Translations under genes and position numbers: made by a program | In this document: piece by piece, positions 1 through 8,463 of the stretch | Position numbering within the stretch: the first letter of the stretch is position 1 | Layout of the letters: each line of letters starts with the position of its first letter | Notes under the pieces: generated by a model | Databases searched by the model: none | What the model saw: only the letters and a program-made list of their open reading frames with translations | What the model was told of the DNA's origin: nothing | Assembly: GCF_024741815.1 (NCBI RefSeq) | Contig: NZ_CP102951.1 | Coordinates: 2,123,001-2,187,000, forward strand | Direction of reading: 5' to 3' | DNA: 64,000 nucleotides | Source of the DNA: Pseudomonas sp. LS1212 | GTDB lineage: Bacteria > Pseudomonadota > Gammaproteobacteria > Pseudomonadales > Pseudomonadaceae

Positions 1-141
1 ACCACTTTTTCATCCTTTTCACTGGATACGGTGCGCCTGCTTGAAAGCGGGCAAGTGCTTCTGGCGCTCGGCTACACCGCCGTCAGCGTATTCGGCGGGC
101 TGCTCGCGACCTGGGCCGGCCTGTCCCTGACCAAACTTTGA
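1..141 (+). CDS. crcB: Fluoride channel CrcB, C-terminal part
   Basis: The window opens inside this gene; 46 codons and a TGA stop at 139-141 are visible. The fragment begins with TTFSSFS, which matches the conserved threonine/serine/phenylalanine signature of CrcB (Fluc) fluoride channels, and continues into a hydrophobic last helix rich in Gly and Ala. CrcB proteins are small four-helix inner-membrane proteins that export fluoride as dimers. The stop is 16 bases before the serS start, so the two are probably co-transcribed, as is usual in Pseudomonas. The start and most of the protein lie outside the window. Confidence 0.85.
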   Translation, partial: TTFSSFSLDTVRLLESGQVLLALGYTAVSVFGGLLATWAGLSLTKL

Positions 142-157
142 TAAACGAGAGACCGAC

Positions 158-1438
158 ATGCTCGATTCCAAACTGTTACGTAGCCAACTCCAGGACGTAG
201 CGGACCGCCTTGCCTCCCGTGGCTTCAGCCTGGATGTAGCGCGCATCGACGCGCTGGAGAACCGTCGCAAGGACGTTCAGACCCGCACCGAACACCTGCA
301 GGCCGAACGCAATGCACGCTCCAAATCCATCGGTCAGGCCAAGCAGCGCGGTGAAGACATCGCTCCGCTGATGGCTGACGTCGATCGCATGGCGGCTGAA
401 TTGAACCGTGGCAAGGTCGAGCTGGACGAGACTCAGGCCGAGCTGGATTCGATCCTGCTGGGCATTCCCAACCTGCCGCACGAGTCGGTACCTGTGGGCG
501 ACGACGAAGACGCCAACATCGAAGTGCGCCGTTGGGGCACGCCGACGACCTTCGATTTCCCGATCCAGGACCACGTTGCCCTGGGCGAGAAGTTTGGCTG
601 GCTGGATTTCGAAACCGCTGCCAAATTGTCCGGTGCTCGCTTTGCCTTGTTGCGTGGCCCGATTGCCCGCCTGCACCGCGCGCTCGCGCAGTTCATGATC
701 AACCTGCACGTCAGTGAGCACGGCTACGAAGAGGCCTACACCCCGTACCTGGTGCAGGCCCCGGCGCTGCAAGGCACCGGCCAGCTGCCGAAATTCGAGG
801 CGGACCTGTTCAAGATCAGCCGCGAAGGCGAGGCTGACCTGTACCTGATTCCGACCGCCGAAGTGTCGCTGACCAACATCGTGGCCGGCGAAATCCTCGA
901 TCCAAAGCAACTGCCGCTCAAGCTGGTCGCGCACACGCCGTGCTTCCGTAGCGAAGCCGGTGCCTCGGGTCGCGATACCCGCGGCATGATCCGTCAGCAC
1001 CAGTTCGACAAGGTCGAGATGGTCCAGATCGTCGAGCCCGGCAAATCCATGGAAGCACTGGAAAGCCTGACTGCCAACGCCGAACGCGTGCTGCAGGCGC
1101 TGGAGCTGCCTTACCGGGTACTGGCCCTGTGCACCGGCGACATGGGCTTCAGCGCCATCAAGACCTATGACCTGGAAGTCTGGGTGCCGAGCCAGGACAA
1201 GTACCGCGAGATTTCTTCGTGCTCCAACACCGGCGACTTCCAGGCGCGGCGCATGCAGGCGCGCTGGCGCAACCCGGAAACCGGCAAGCCGGAGCTGGTC
1301 CACACCCTCAACGGTTCGGGCCTGGCAGTAGGACGTACCCTGGTTGCGGTGCTGGAAAACTACCAGCAGGCCGACGGTTCGATCCGCATTCCGGAAGTGC
1401 TCAAACCGTACATGGGCGGCCTCGAGGTCATCGGCTAA
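158..1438 (+). CDS. serS: Seryl-tRNA synthetase
   Basis: A 426-residue class II aminoacyl-tRNA synthetase that charges tRNA-Ser (and tRNA-Sec) with serine in the cytoplasm. The first ~110 residues form the long helical arm that contacts the tRNA variable arm; the catalytic core follows, with readable class II motifs such as TPCFRSEAGASGRDTRG (motif 2, about residues 264-280) and the C-terminal segment LNGSGLAVGRTLVAVLENYQ (motif 3). Length is normal for the family. A purine-rich GAGAG stretch lies before the ATG at 158. The TAA stop is directly followed by the ATG of cysG (TAAATG), which indicates translational coupling. Confidence 0.97.
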   Translation: MLDSKLLRSQLQDVADRLASRGFSLDVARIDALENRRKDVQTRTEHLQAERNARSKSIGQAKQRGEDIAPLMADVDRMAAELNRGKVELDETQAELDSILLGIPNLPHESVPVGDDEDANIEVRRWGTPTTFDFPIQDHVALGEKFGWLDFETAAKLSGARFALLRGPIARLHRALAQFMINLHVSEHGYEEAYTPYLVQAPALQGTGQLPKFEADLFKISREGEADLYLIPTAEVSLTNIVAGEILDPKQLPLKLVAHTPCFRSEAGASGRDTRGMIRQHQFDKVEMVQIVEPGKSMEALESLTANAERVLQALELPYRVLALCTGDMGFSAIKTYDLEVWVPSQDKYREISSCSNTGDFQARRMQARWRNPETGKPELVHTLNGSGLAVGRTLVAVLENYQQADGSIRIPEVLKPYMGGLEVIG

Positions 1439-2833
1439 ATGGAATTTCTACCGCTGTTTCATAACCTGCGTGGCAGCCGGGTGCTGGTTGTGGGGGGCGG
1501 CGAGATTGCCTTGCGCAAGTCTCGCCTGTTGGCCGACGCCGGCGCCTTGCTGCGCGTGGTTGCGCCCGAGATCGAAGCGCAGCTCGATGAGTTGGTGCAG
1601 CGCAGCGGTGGAGAAGCCATGGTTCGCGGTTATCAGGAGGCCGACCTCGATGGTTGCCAACTGATCATCGCGGCCACCGATGACCAGGCGCTCAACGCCC
1701 AGGTCTCTGCCGATGCCCAGCGCCGCTGCGTGCCGGTCAACGTGGTCGATGCTCCGGCGTTGTGCACGGTGATCTTCCCGGCCATTGTCGATCGTTCACC
1801 CTTGGTGGTGGCGGTCTCCAGCGGTGGCGATGCACCGGTGCTGGCGCGGCTGATCCGGGCCAAGCTGGAAACCTGGATACCTTCGGCCTATGGCGAACTG
1901 GCCGGCCTGGCTGCGCGGTTTCGGCGTCAGGTGAAAAACCTGTATCCGGATGTGCAGCAGCGTCGAGCGTTCTGGGAAGACGTTTTCCAGGGCCCTATCG
2001 CTGACCGCCAACTGGCCGGGCAGGGTGCCGAAGCGGAGCGCTTGCTGGTAGACAAGATCAACGGTGCGCCGCCCCACGCGCCTGGCGAGGTGTATCTGGT
2101 CGGTGCAGGTCCTGGCGACCCGGATTTGCTGACCTTCCGCGCCCTGCGTCTGATGCAGCAGGCCGATGTGGTGCTTTACGACCGCTTGGTCGCGCCAGCC
2201 ATTCTCGAACTGTGCCGCCGCGATGCCGAGCGCGTCTATGTCGGCAAGCGGCGCGCCGATCACGCCGTGCCCCAGGAGGAGATCAACCAGCACCTGGTGG
2301 ACCTCGCCAAACAGGGCAAGCGTGTGTTGCGGCTCAAGGGTGGCGATCCGTTCATCTTTGGCCGTGGTGGCGAGGAAATCGAAGAGCTGGCGGCCCATGG
2401 GATTCCCTTCCAGGTGGTGCCGGGTATCACCGCGGCCAGCGGTTGCGCGGCGTATGCCGGGATTCCGCTGACCCATCGCGACTACGCACAATCGGTGCGC
2501 TTCGTCACCGGCCACCTGAAAGACGGCACCAGCGATCTGCCCTGGAACGACCTGGTCGCGCCTGCCCAGACCCTGGTGTTCTACATGGGGCTGATTGGCT
2601 TGCCGATCATCTGCGAGCAGCTGATCAGGCATGGTCGTGCCGCCGACACGCCAGCGGCATTGATTCAGCAGGGCACCACGGTCAACCAGCGGGTCTTTAC
2701 CGGCACCCTGGCCGACCTGCCCAAGCTTGTGGCGGAGCATGAAGTCCATGCACCGACCCTGGTGATCGTCGGCGAAGTGGTCCAGCTTCGCGAGAAGCTG
2801 GCCTGGTTCGAAGGCGCTCAGCAGAACGTCTGA
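1439..2833 (+). CDS. cysG: Sirohaem synthase CysG (trifunctional)
   Basis: A 464-residue fusion enzyme that makes sirohaem from uroporphyrinogen III. The N-terminal ~210 residues are the precorrin-2 dehydrogenase/ferrochelatase part, with the NAD-binding motif VVGGGEIALRKSRLL near residue 17. The C-terminal ~250 residues are the S-adenosylmethionine-dependent uroporphyrinogen methyltransferase, with GAGPGDPDLLT near residue 222 and LRLKGGDPFIFGRGGEE further on. It starts immediately after serS without a gap. Its product is the prosthetic group of sulfite and nitrite reductases, including the CysI encoded at 28703-30361 in this window. An imperfect hairpin follows the stop (about 2840-2872) but has no T-run. 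Confidence 0.97.
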   Translation: MEFLPLFHNLRGSRVLVVGGGEIALRKSRLLADAGALLRVVAPEIEAQLDELVQRSGGEAMVRGYQEADLDGCQLIIAATDDQALNAQVSADAQRRCVPVNVVDAPALCTVIFPAIVDRSPLVVAVSSGGDAPVLARLIRAKLETWIPSAYGELAGLAARFRRQVKNLYPDVQQRRAFWEDVFQGPIADRQLAGQGAEAERLLVDKINGAPPHAPGEVYLVGAGPGDPDLLTFRALRLMQQADVVLYDRLVAPAILELCRRDAERVYVGKRRADHAVPQEEINQHLVDLAKQGKRVLRLKGGDPFIFGRGGEEIEELAAHGIPFQVVPGITAASGCAAYAGIPLTHRDYAQSVRFVTGHLKDGTSDLPWNDLVAPAQTLVFYMGLIGLPIICEQLIRHGRAADTPAALIQQGTTVNQRVFTGTLADLPKLVAEHEVHAPTLVIVGEVVQLREKLAWFEGAQQNV

Positions 2834-2875
2834 AATACGGTGGGCACAGCCGCTGTTCGAGGCTGCGCCCATCCG

Positions 2876-3124
2876 TCAGAACAGTGTTTTACCCTTGTCC
2901 AGTTGCTGGTCGACCAGCCATTTGCCATGGGCGATCGACGCGTGCAGGGCCTTGTCCCGCTCGGAAAGAAAAGCCATTTTCAACGGTAGCGACAAACGCC
3001 TGCTGGTGTGCCCTTGCGGGTCTGTAATCAGGCAGCCGCCGGCCCAGGGCGTGGGGATGCCGGGGTGTTCTTCGACATAGGTGGTAATGGTGTAGTTGCG
3101 ATGGACACAGTGAAAGGTGTTCAT
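2876..3124 (-). CDS. Small conserved hypothetical protein
   Basis: An 82-residue protein with no signal peptide or membrane segment. I do not recognise a named domain. It begins MNTFHCVHRNYTITTYVEEH and contains a central Trp-Ala-Gly-Gly segment and a charged C-terminus (LDKGKTLF). I chose the ATG at 3124 over the longer frame to 3178 because a GAGG-type ribosome-binding sequence lies just upstream of 3124. It is convergent with cysG and 42 bases from its stop, so it is a separate unit. Function unknown; possibly a small cytoplasmic Pseudomonas protein. Confidence 0.7.
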   Translation of the reverse strand: MNTFHCVHRNYTITTYVEEHPGIPTPWAGGCLITDPQGHTSRRLSLPLKMAFLSERDKALHASIAHGKWLVDQQLDKGKTLF

Positions 3125-3518
3125 GAGATCAACCTCGCTGTTGTTCAGGGCCGTCAACCGTGCCCGCAGTGGAGCCACCGAAGATCATCCGGTGGATCGA
3201 TGGTTCCATGAATATGCCCAGTGATAACACAGCCTGGCGAAACTGAGGCTCGGGCCGACGAAACGCCCAATGAGGGACCTGGCACCGCTATGCGGTCGCA
3301 GGCTCACCAAAGCTTGATCACATAACTCACAATCAGCCGATTCTCGTTCATGTCGCGCAGACCTCATTAAATTAATTTTAACTGTGGGAATATGTCGCTC
3401 AGCAGGTCGGAGATGTCTGTATTTTTCGCGGAAAAAAGCCAAATCCGGCGTGCGTGCTCTTTGCACGCCGGTGAATCCTTAAACTCGTCGCAAAACAAAC
3501 GAACCAAGGATTTTTCCC
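3125..3518. other. Intergenic region with a porin-like coding remnant
   Basis: About 390 bases between the divergent hypothetical gene and the acetyltransferase gene. It must hold promoters for both. The only coding-like signal is a short minus-strand stretch at 3304-3363 listed separately. A 93-codon minus-strand open frame across 3185-3466 has no ribosome-binding site or recognisable protein signal and was not accepted. The AT-rich part at about 3362-3430 is the likeliest promoter area for the acetyltransferase. Confidence 0.5.
3304..3363 (-). pseudogene. Possible C-terminal remnant of an outer-membrane porin
   Basis: Read on the minus strand, this stretch encodes GLRDMNENRLIVSYVIKLW followed by TGA, with another in-frame TGA immediately upstream. 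The alternating hydrophobic/polar pattern ending in an aromatic residue is typical of the last beta-strand of outer-membrane barrels, and the Asn-Glu-x-Arg-Leu-Ile-Val-x-Tyr pattern resembles OprD-family C-termini. If real, it is all that is left of a deleted porin gene. The stretch is only 19 codons, so chance is not excluded. Confidence 0.35.
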
Positions 3519-4001
3519 ATGGAAACGCAGATTCATCCGGCTGATTACCTGAACACCGTGCATGCCCGAGCCATTGGTGATTTGCTCAATCATTACGCTG
3601 AAGATCCCATAGGCGGTGGTGAAGCCTTGCCCTTGCATGTGCGCGAGCGCGTCGCCGGGGAGTTGGCCAAGCGCACTAATGCCTTCAGCTTTCTGGCTTT
3701 CCAGGGAGAATGCGCCGTGGGTCTGGTTAATTGTTTCGAAGGCTTTTCGACCTTTGCCTGCCAGCCGCTGATCAATGTGCATGACGTGGTGGTGACAGCC
3801 AGCGCCAGAGGACAGGGGATCAGTCGCAAGTTGCTCGAACGGGTGGAACAGGTCGCTAGAGTACGCGGGTGCTGCTTATTGATGCTGGAGGTGCTTGAGG
3901 ACAACGAGTCGGCCAAGGTGGCCTATCGCAAGGCTGGATTCGAACAGGCACGCTTCGATGCTCGGCGTGGTTACATGCAGCTATGGTGCAAGCCGCTATA
4001 G
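3519..4001 (+). CDS. GNAT-family N-acetyltransferase
   Basis: A 160-residue protein with the GNAT fold: the acetyl-CoA binding motif A is visible as VVTASARGQGISRKLLE (Arg/Gln-x-x-Gly-x-Gly/Ser pattern, residues about 91-107), followed by the motif B region NESAKVAYRKAGFEQARFD, typical of the C-terminal part of these enzymes. It should transfer an acetyl group from acetyl-CoA to an amine; the substrate cannot be read from sequence. An AAGGA ribosome-binding site lies before the ATG. It is monocistronic and convergent with the receptor gene, with a shared strong hairpin between them. Confidence 0.9.
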   Translation: METQIHPADYLNTVHARAIGDLLNHYAEDPIGGGEALPLHVRERVAGELAKRTNAFSFLAFQGECAVGLVNCFEGFSTFACQPLINVHDVVVTASARGQGISRKLLERVEQVARVRGCCLLMLEVLEDNESAKVAYRKAGFEQARFDARRGYMQLWCKPL

Positions 4002-4005
4002 GCAG

Positions 4006-4040
4006 CAGTACCCGCCAGGTCGGAAGACCTGGCGGGCTGC
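4006..4040. terminator. Hairpin between acetyltransferase and receptor genes
   Basis: An 11-bp perfect stem, CCCGCCAGGTC / GACCTGGCGGG, with a GGAA tetraloop, located between two convergent stops. It lacks a long T-run on either strand, but its position and stability suggest a bidirectional terminator. Confidence 0.65.
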
Positions 4041-4047
4041 GTTGTGG

Positions 4048-6177
4048 TTAGAACGCGATGCTGGCCTGTACGAACAGCGTACGCGGCTGGCCGATGTATT
4101 TACCGAAGTTGTTGTCCAGCGACCGTGTGAAGTATTCCTTGCCGAACAGGTTCTTGATCCCGGCGCCGAGCGTCAGGTTCGACAACTGCGGGCCGAAGGC
4201 ATATTCGCCACGGACATTCCACAGGGCATAACCCGGGATATCGCCGAAGCGGCCGTCTGCGCTTTCCTCGCGGATGTACACAGGCCCGGGCGCGCCCGGC
4301 GAGTACTGCTGCGACTGGGCGTAGCCATCGAGGTTCCAGGTCCAGCGGTTTTGCTCATAGCGCAGTCCGAGGGTCGCGGTTTGCCGGGAATAGAAGGCCA
4401 GGTCCTTGTCGGCAAAATCGCCTTTTTCCGAGATCGCCTTGGTGTAGGCAAAGGTCGCGTAGGCACTCAGACCGCTCAGGACGGGGTCGAGGCTGCCCAG
4501 GTCGTAGTTCAGCGCGGTTTCCACGCCGGTATGGCTGGTGGCGCCGAGCTGAGTCCAGCCGTCCTGTTTCACGTACTGCAACTGGCTGTCGAAATCGATG
4601 CGGAACAGGGTGACTTCGCCGCCCCAGACGCCGTTGTTGTAGCGCGTACCCACTTCATAGGTCTTGGCCTTCTCTGGCTCCAGGCCCGGCCCGACTTCGT
4701 TGCCATAGGTCCCGCCCGAAGGGTCCTGACCAACCTGGAAGTACTGCAGGCTGCCGAAGGAGGTGTTGTAGTTGGCGAAGAGTTTCCATTCGTCAGACAG
4801 GTGATACATCACGTTCAGCGATGGCAGTGGCTCATTGTAATTGACCTCGCGGTTCAGGCCCTTTATGCGGCTGTGCCAAGTGGTGCGCACGCGCTCGTAG
4901 CGCAGGCCGGGGGTGACGGTCCAGTTGCCGACGTTGATCTTGTCGTCGATATACACCGAGTGGGCTTCGGTGCCGCCGGTATTATCGGCAGTGACGGTCA
5001 TGGGCCTGGTGTATGGGCTGCCGCCGTCGGCCAGGTAGGCGGGGCTGCTCTTGGTGGTTTCGTGCATGCCTTCATCGATGTAGCGGTAGCCTACGCCGAC
5101 TTCATGGCTGGTTTCGCCGAAGTAGAACAACTGCGAGTAGCGCGGTTCGATGCCGAATACATGGTAGTCGCGCGGGTATGAGAACAGCTTGTTCTGCGCC
5201 GGGTTGGCCTGCACGGTGACGATGTTGCTGCCGCGGTAACTCTCGTAATAGTAGGAGTTCAGTTCGAAGGTGCGCAGCTCGTCCGGGGTGCGGGTGTACT
5301 TGATCGAGATGTCCTTGCGCTCGCCTTCAAAGGTATCGTACGGGCGGGTGGACTGGTACGGGTCGTCGTCGAACTGCGCGGTGGACAAGCCGCCGGGCAT
5401 GTCGGCGTCGGCGCGGAAGTAATGCAGGGTGGTGGCCAGTTCGTCGATTTCGCTCAAGGCGAATTTGTTCTTGAGCATGAAATCGTCGATCAGCGTGCCG
5501 TCGTTGTCATCGCGAAAGCCCGAGCCCCGGACACCCGAGTACAGCAGGGCCGCGCCCATGCCGTTGTCGGCGGTGCCGCCGAGGAACGCGCTGGTGCTGG
5601 TCTTGATCCCGCCATGGCCCGCGCCTTCGGAGGTGATGCTGGCGCTGCCGGCACGATCGGTGGGGATCTCACGGGTGATGAAGTTGATGATGCCGCCGAC
5701 GTTTTGTGGGCCATAGCGCACCGAACCGCCACCGCGAACCACGTCGATCGCCTGCAGGTTGCCGACCGCCACCGGTGCCAGCGACAACTGCGGCTGGCCA
5801 TAGGGTGCGAAGGCCATCGGCACGCCGTCGATCAGGATGGTCGAGCGCGGCGAAAGGCGCGATGTCAGCCCGCGAGCGCCGACGTTCAACGCCAGGTCGC
5901 TGCCGCCGGTGCCGTTGCTTTCCTGAACCTGCAGGCCCGGAACCCGGCGCAACAGCTCCCGTGGGTGCACGGCAGCGCTTTCATGAATGGTTTCTTCTCG
6001 AATCACAGTACGAGCACCGGGATGGTTCTGCACATCTACGGCTGCCGCTTCGCCGAGCCAGTCGCCCTGGACGGCCAATGGGGCCAACTCCAGTGTTTCC
6101 GCTGCGTTAACGGTATAGGGGGAAATAGCGAAAGCGACGCTGAGGGCCAGGCTGGAGCGCTTGCAGGCAGGTGTCAC
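4048..6177 (-). CDS. TonB-dependent receptor, FecA-like (ferric citrate type)
   Basis: An outer-membrane TonB-dependent receptor of about 709 residues, likely importing a ferric siderophore or ferric citrate. It has an N-terminal signal sequence ending near VNAAETLEL, a TonB-box-like LELAPLAV, a plug domain (about residues 45-190 with the RGGGSVRYGPQNVGGIINF segment) and a 22-strand barrel ending in the aromatic C-terminus FVQASIAF. It lacks the extra N-terminal signalling (STN) domain of classical FecA, so it should not signal to an anti-sigma factor. I prefer the GTG at 6177: a GGAG sits about 9 bases upstream, whereas the ATG at 6207 has none. No convincing Fur box was read. Confidence 0.85.
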   Translation of the reverse strand: MTPACKRSSLALSVAFAISPYTVNAAETLELAPLAVQGDWLGEAAAVDVQNHPGARTVIREETIHESAAVHPRELLRRVPGLQVQESNGTGGSDLALNVGARGLTSRLSPRSTILIDGVPMAFAPYGQPQLSLAPVAVGNLQAIDVVRGGGSVRYGPQNVGGIINFITREIPTDRAGSASITSEGAGHGGIKTSTSAFLGGTADNGMGAALLYSGVRGSGFRDDNDGTLIDDFMLKNKFALSEIDELATTLHYFRADADMPGGLSTAQFDDDPYQSTRPYDTFEGERKDISIKYTRTPDELRTFELNSYYYESYRGSNIVTVQANPAQNKLFSYPRDYHVFGIEPRYSQLFYFGETSHEVGVGYRYIDEGMHETTKSSPAYLADGGSPYTRPMTVTADNTGGTEAHSVYIDDKINVGNWTVTPGLRYERVRTTWHSRIKGLNREVNYNEPLPSLNVMYHLSDEWKLFANYNTSFGSLQYFQVGQDPSGGTYGNEVGPGLEPEKAKTYEVGTRYNNGVWGGEVTLFRIDFDSQLQYVKQDGWTQLGATSHTGVETALNYDLGSLDPVLSGLSAYATFAYTKAISEKGDFADKDLAFYSRQTATLGLRYEQNRWTWNLDGYAQSQQYSPGAPGPVYIREESADGRFGDIPGYALWNVRGEYAFGPQLSNLTLGAGIKNLFGKEYFTRSLDNNFGKYIGQPRTLFVQASIAF

Positions 6178-6358
6178 AGAGTTGTACTCCGATCGATAAA
6201 AAAACATTGGGCGCGACTATACGCGAACAAGTCTCGAACGTGAATACGAATAAGTTACAAATACACGGATTTGGTGACTACTGGTTGATGCCGGTTGCCC
6301 CCCTTGTTTCGCCTGGGCAAATAGCAAGTGACCAGGGGGGGAATTTACTGAGTGAAGG

Positions 6359-6820
6359 TCAGGTGGCGGGTAGCAGCGAGGAGTGGTGGCTGGTAATCAG
6401 CCATTGCGTCCCGTCCCAGCGATACGCGAAGGAATAGCGGGCCTTCACCTCTTTGCCGGAGGCGGCGAAACGGAAGGTGTAGAGGCCGGCATGGTGGGCG
6501 CTGTTGCAGTCGATCTGGACATGACTGGTGTCGAGGCTGCCGACGGGGCGATCCTTGAGGAAATGCTGAAAGTAATCGACCTTCTCGTCGAATGTCAGCC
6601 TGGGGGTTTTGGAGACAGTGGGCAGCAGGAGTGCATCGGTTGCATAGAGCGCGGCAACTTGTTTTGCATCGCCGGTTTTAAGTGTGTCGTTCCAGCGCTC
6701 GAACAGCGCAACGACCTGGTCCTGGCTGACACTCTGGCACTGCATGGCCAGCGATTGGGCCTGGGCAGAGCCTGTGCCGAGCAGGGTCAAAGAAATAAAC
6801 ACGGCCGATATCCGTAGCAT
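6359..6820 (-). CDS. Exported SgcJ/EcaC-type NTF2-fold protein (DUF4440-like)
   Basis: A 153-residue protein with a clear signal peptide (about 20 residues, cleavage after SAQA). The mature part resembles the SnoaL/CaMKII-association group: a helix containing VVALFERWNDTLKTGDAKQVAALYATDALLLP followed by beta-strands ending YSFAYRWDGTQWLITSHHSS. Such proteins form cone-shaped dimers; many bind small ligands and their role is often unknown. Two cysteines in the mature part (in MQCQS and IDCNSA) could form a disulfide. It lies 151 bases upstream of the receptor gene on the same strand, so co-transcription is possible but not shown. Confidence 0.75.
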   Translation of the reverse strand: MLRISAVFISLTLLGTGSAQAQSLAMQCQSVSQDQVVALFERWNDTLKTGDAKQVAALYATDALLLPTVSKTPRLTFDEKVDYFQHFLKDRPVGSLDTSHVQIDCNSAHHAGLYTFRFAASGKEVKARYSFAYRWDGTQWLITSHHSSLLPAT

Positions 6821-7015
6821 GACAATTCCTGAACAAAGGATTCATTGGCCGGAACAAACGTCGGCCATTCTAGAGGCGGCCACAGTCTATCGGACATGAA
6901 AAGCCGGTTAAAGGGGGGCGGACACGGGGATCTGGTGACAGGAAAAGTATGTTGCCGAATCAGGCAGCGAAGGCCTCCTCCAAAGAAGGCCTGCATACCG
7001 GGGCAAGGTTTTGAC

Positions 7016-7037
7016 GGCGACGCGAGCGTCGCCTTTT
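7016..7037. terminator. Perfect GC-rich palindrome
   Basis: The palindrome GGCGACGC-GA-GCGTCGCC is followed by TTTT on the + strand and lies just after the stop of the small minus-strand gene at 7043-7222. A second inverted repeat, AGGCCT...AGGCCT, is at about 6970-6991. A terminator role is possible; the T-run is on the strand opposite to the adjacent gene, so direction is uncertain. Confidence 0.4.
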
Positions 7038-7042
7038 GCGTG

Positions 7043-7222
7043 TCAGGCCTGGAGCGCGGTAGAAGCAAGGGCTCCCTGATCGTGGGCTTGCTGCAGCAGC
7101 CTATTGAGCTGTGCGACCTGTTGCCTGAGCTGGTCGCGCTCGTCCTTCAACTGGCGCAATTCATCGCGGCGCACAGTGACGTAAAGGGTTTGGGGAGGAC
7201 TTGCTGGCAGAACTGTACCCAT
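7043..7222 (-). CDS. 59-residue coiled-coil microprotein, divergent from gnd
   Basis: A small gene below common length cut-offs. It starts MGTVLPASPPQTLYVTV, then has a charged helix with heptad-like spacing (RRDELRQLKDERDQLRQQ, then VAQLNRLLQQAHDQ) that should form a coiled coil. The ATG at 7222 is preceded by GAGGTG at normal spacing, and third codon positions are GC-rich. No signal peptide or membrane segment. Function unknown; the coiled coil suggests dimerisation or binding of a partner. It is divergent from gnd across a 263-base region. Confidence comes from the ribosome-binding site, codon pattern and non-random protein sequence, not from a known family. Confidence 0.7.
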   Translation of the reverse strand: MGTVLPASPPQTLYVTVRRDELRQLKDERDQLRQQVAQLNRLLQQAHDQGALASTALQA

Positions 7223-7485
7223 TGCACACCTCGCAAATGGCTTGTCACAAACGAGATCGCAGACGCTGGCAACGTTGAGTGTGCCCAGGCTCGAATCTCA
7301 ATCGGGGGCAAGTTTGAATTCTTTTTTGCTGTTATGGAACTTTTTTACTTTTTTCAATCTGCGCTAGTAGCAATCGTCTGCGTAGAGTACGCAAGAAGCT
7401 CTCCTGCTCGTACTGGACTAACCTGAGTATCCAGGGGATGCCCTGCGTAACTCACCTTCAATCGTATCGAGTGGAGCATCGGCAT

Positions 7486-8463
7486 ATGCAACTGGGAATC
7501 GTGGGACTTGGCCGCATGGGCGGCAACATCGCAAGACGACTGCTGCTGCGCGGGCACGAGACGATGGTCTTCGATCGCAATCAGTCATCGGTCACGGCGT
7601 TGGAGGCAGAGGGGGCCAAGGGGGCGAAAAGCCTGGCCGACCTGGTCCAGCAAATGACCACGCCGCGAGCGGTCTGGGTCATGCTGCCGGCTGGCGCGCC
7701 GACCGAAGAAACCATCGAACAACTGAGCGCCTTGCTTGAGCCGGACGATGTGATAATCGATGGCGGCAACACCTTCTACAAGGACGATATTCGTCGAGCC
7801 GCGAGCCTGGCCAGGCGGAACCTCCACTATGTCGATGTGGGTACTTCCGGTGGCGTGTGGGGCCTGGAACGTGGCTACTGCATGATGATCGGTGGCGAGC
7901 AGGCGGTGCTCGAGCGCCTCGATCCACTGTTCGATGCGCTGGCGCCAGGCGTTGGCGATATTCCCCGCACGCGCGGGCGCAGCGGGCCAGAGGAGCGTGC
8001 CGAACGTGGCTATATCCACGCAGGGCCAGCGGGTGCCGGTCACTTCGTCAAGATGATCCACAACGGTATCGAGTACGGCCTGATGCAGGCCTATGCCGAG
8101 GGTTTCGACATACTCAAGACCAAGGCCTCGCAAAGCCTGCCGTCAAACCAGCGCTTCGACCTGAACCTGGCCGATATCGCTGAAGTCTGGCGGCGCGGCA
8201 GCGTGGTGTCGTCCTGGCTGCTGGATTTGACCGCCGATGCCCTGGTCAGTGACCAGCAATTATCCGGCTACAGCGGCGCGGTCGCCGACAGTGGCGAAGG
8301 GCGCTGGACCATCGACGCAGCGGTGGAACAGGCCGTGCCGGTGCCCGTGTTGTCCAGTGCACTGTTTGCAAGGTTCCGCTCGCGCCAGGAAAGTACCTAT
8401 GGCGACAAATTGTTGTCGGCCATGCGCTTCGGATTCGGTGGCCACGTCGAGACGCCTAAATGA
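7486..8463 (+). CDS. gnd: 6-phosphogluconate dehydrogenase, decarboxylating (short form)
   Basis: A 325-residue enzyme that oxidises 6-phosphogluconate to ribulose 5-phosphate and CO2. Visible motifs are the N-terminal Rossmann GIVGLGRMGGNIARRLL, the IIDGGNTFYKDD segment, and the substrate-binding GPAGAGHFVKMIHNGIEYG with its catalytic lysine. The length matches the short (YqeC/GndA-type) form, often NAD-dependent, and not the ~470-residue form. The upstream frame begins at 7438, but MQLGIVGLG at 7486 is the natural start, with GGAG upstream. The stop overlaps the zwf start by four bases (ATGA), so the two form a pentose phosphate operon. Confidence 0.95.
   Translation: MQLGIVGLGRMGGNIARRLLLRGHETMVFDRNQSSVTALEAEGAKGAKSLADLVQQMTTPRAVWVMLPAGAPTEETIEQLSALLEPDDVIIDGGNTFYKDDIRRAASLARRNLHYVDVGTSGGVWGLERGYCMMIGGEQAVLERLDPLFDALAPGVGDIPRTRGRSGPEERAERGYIHAGPAGAGHFVKMIHNGIEYGLMQAYAEGFDILKTKASQSLPSNQRFDLNLADIAEVWRRGSVVSSWLLDLTADALVSDQQLSGYSGAVADSGEGRWTIDAAVEQAVPVPVLSSALFARFRSRQESTYGDKLLSAMRFGFGGHVETPK

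Noticed and set aside
3185..3466. A 93-codon minus-strand frame in the 3.3 kb intergenic region
   Set aside because: No ribosome-binding site and no protein pattern; the porin-like trace is in another frame.
3895..5181. A 428-codon + strand frame opposite the TonB receptor
   Set aside because: Antisense shadow of the receptor gene; no ribosome-binding site and no recognisable protein pattern.
6787..7068. A 93-codon minus-strand frame upstream of the NTF2-fold gene
   Set aside because: It overlaps both the exported protein gene and the end of the coiled-coil gene and has no pattern of its own.
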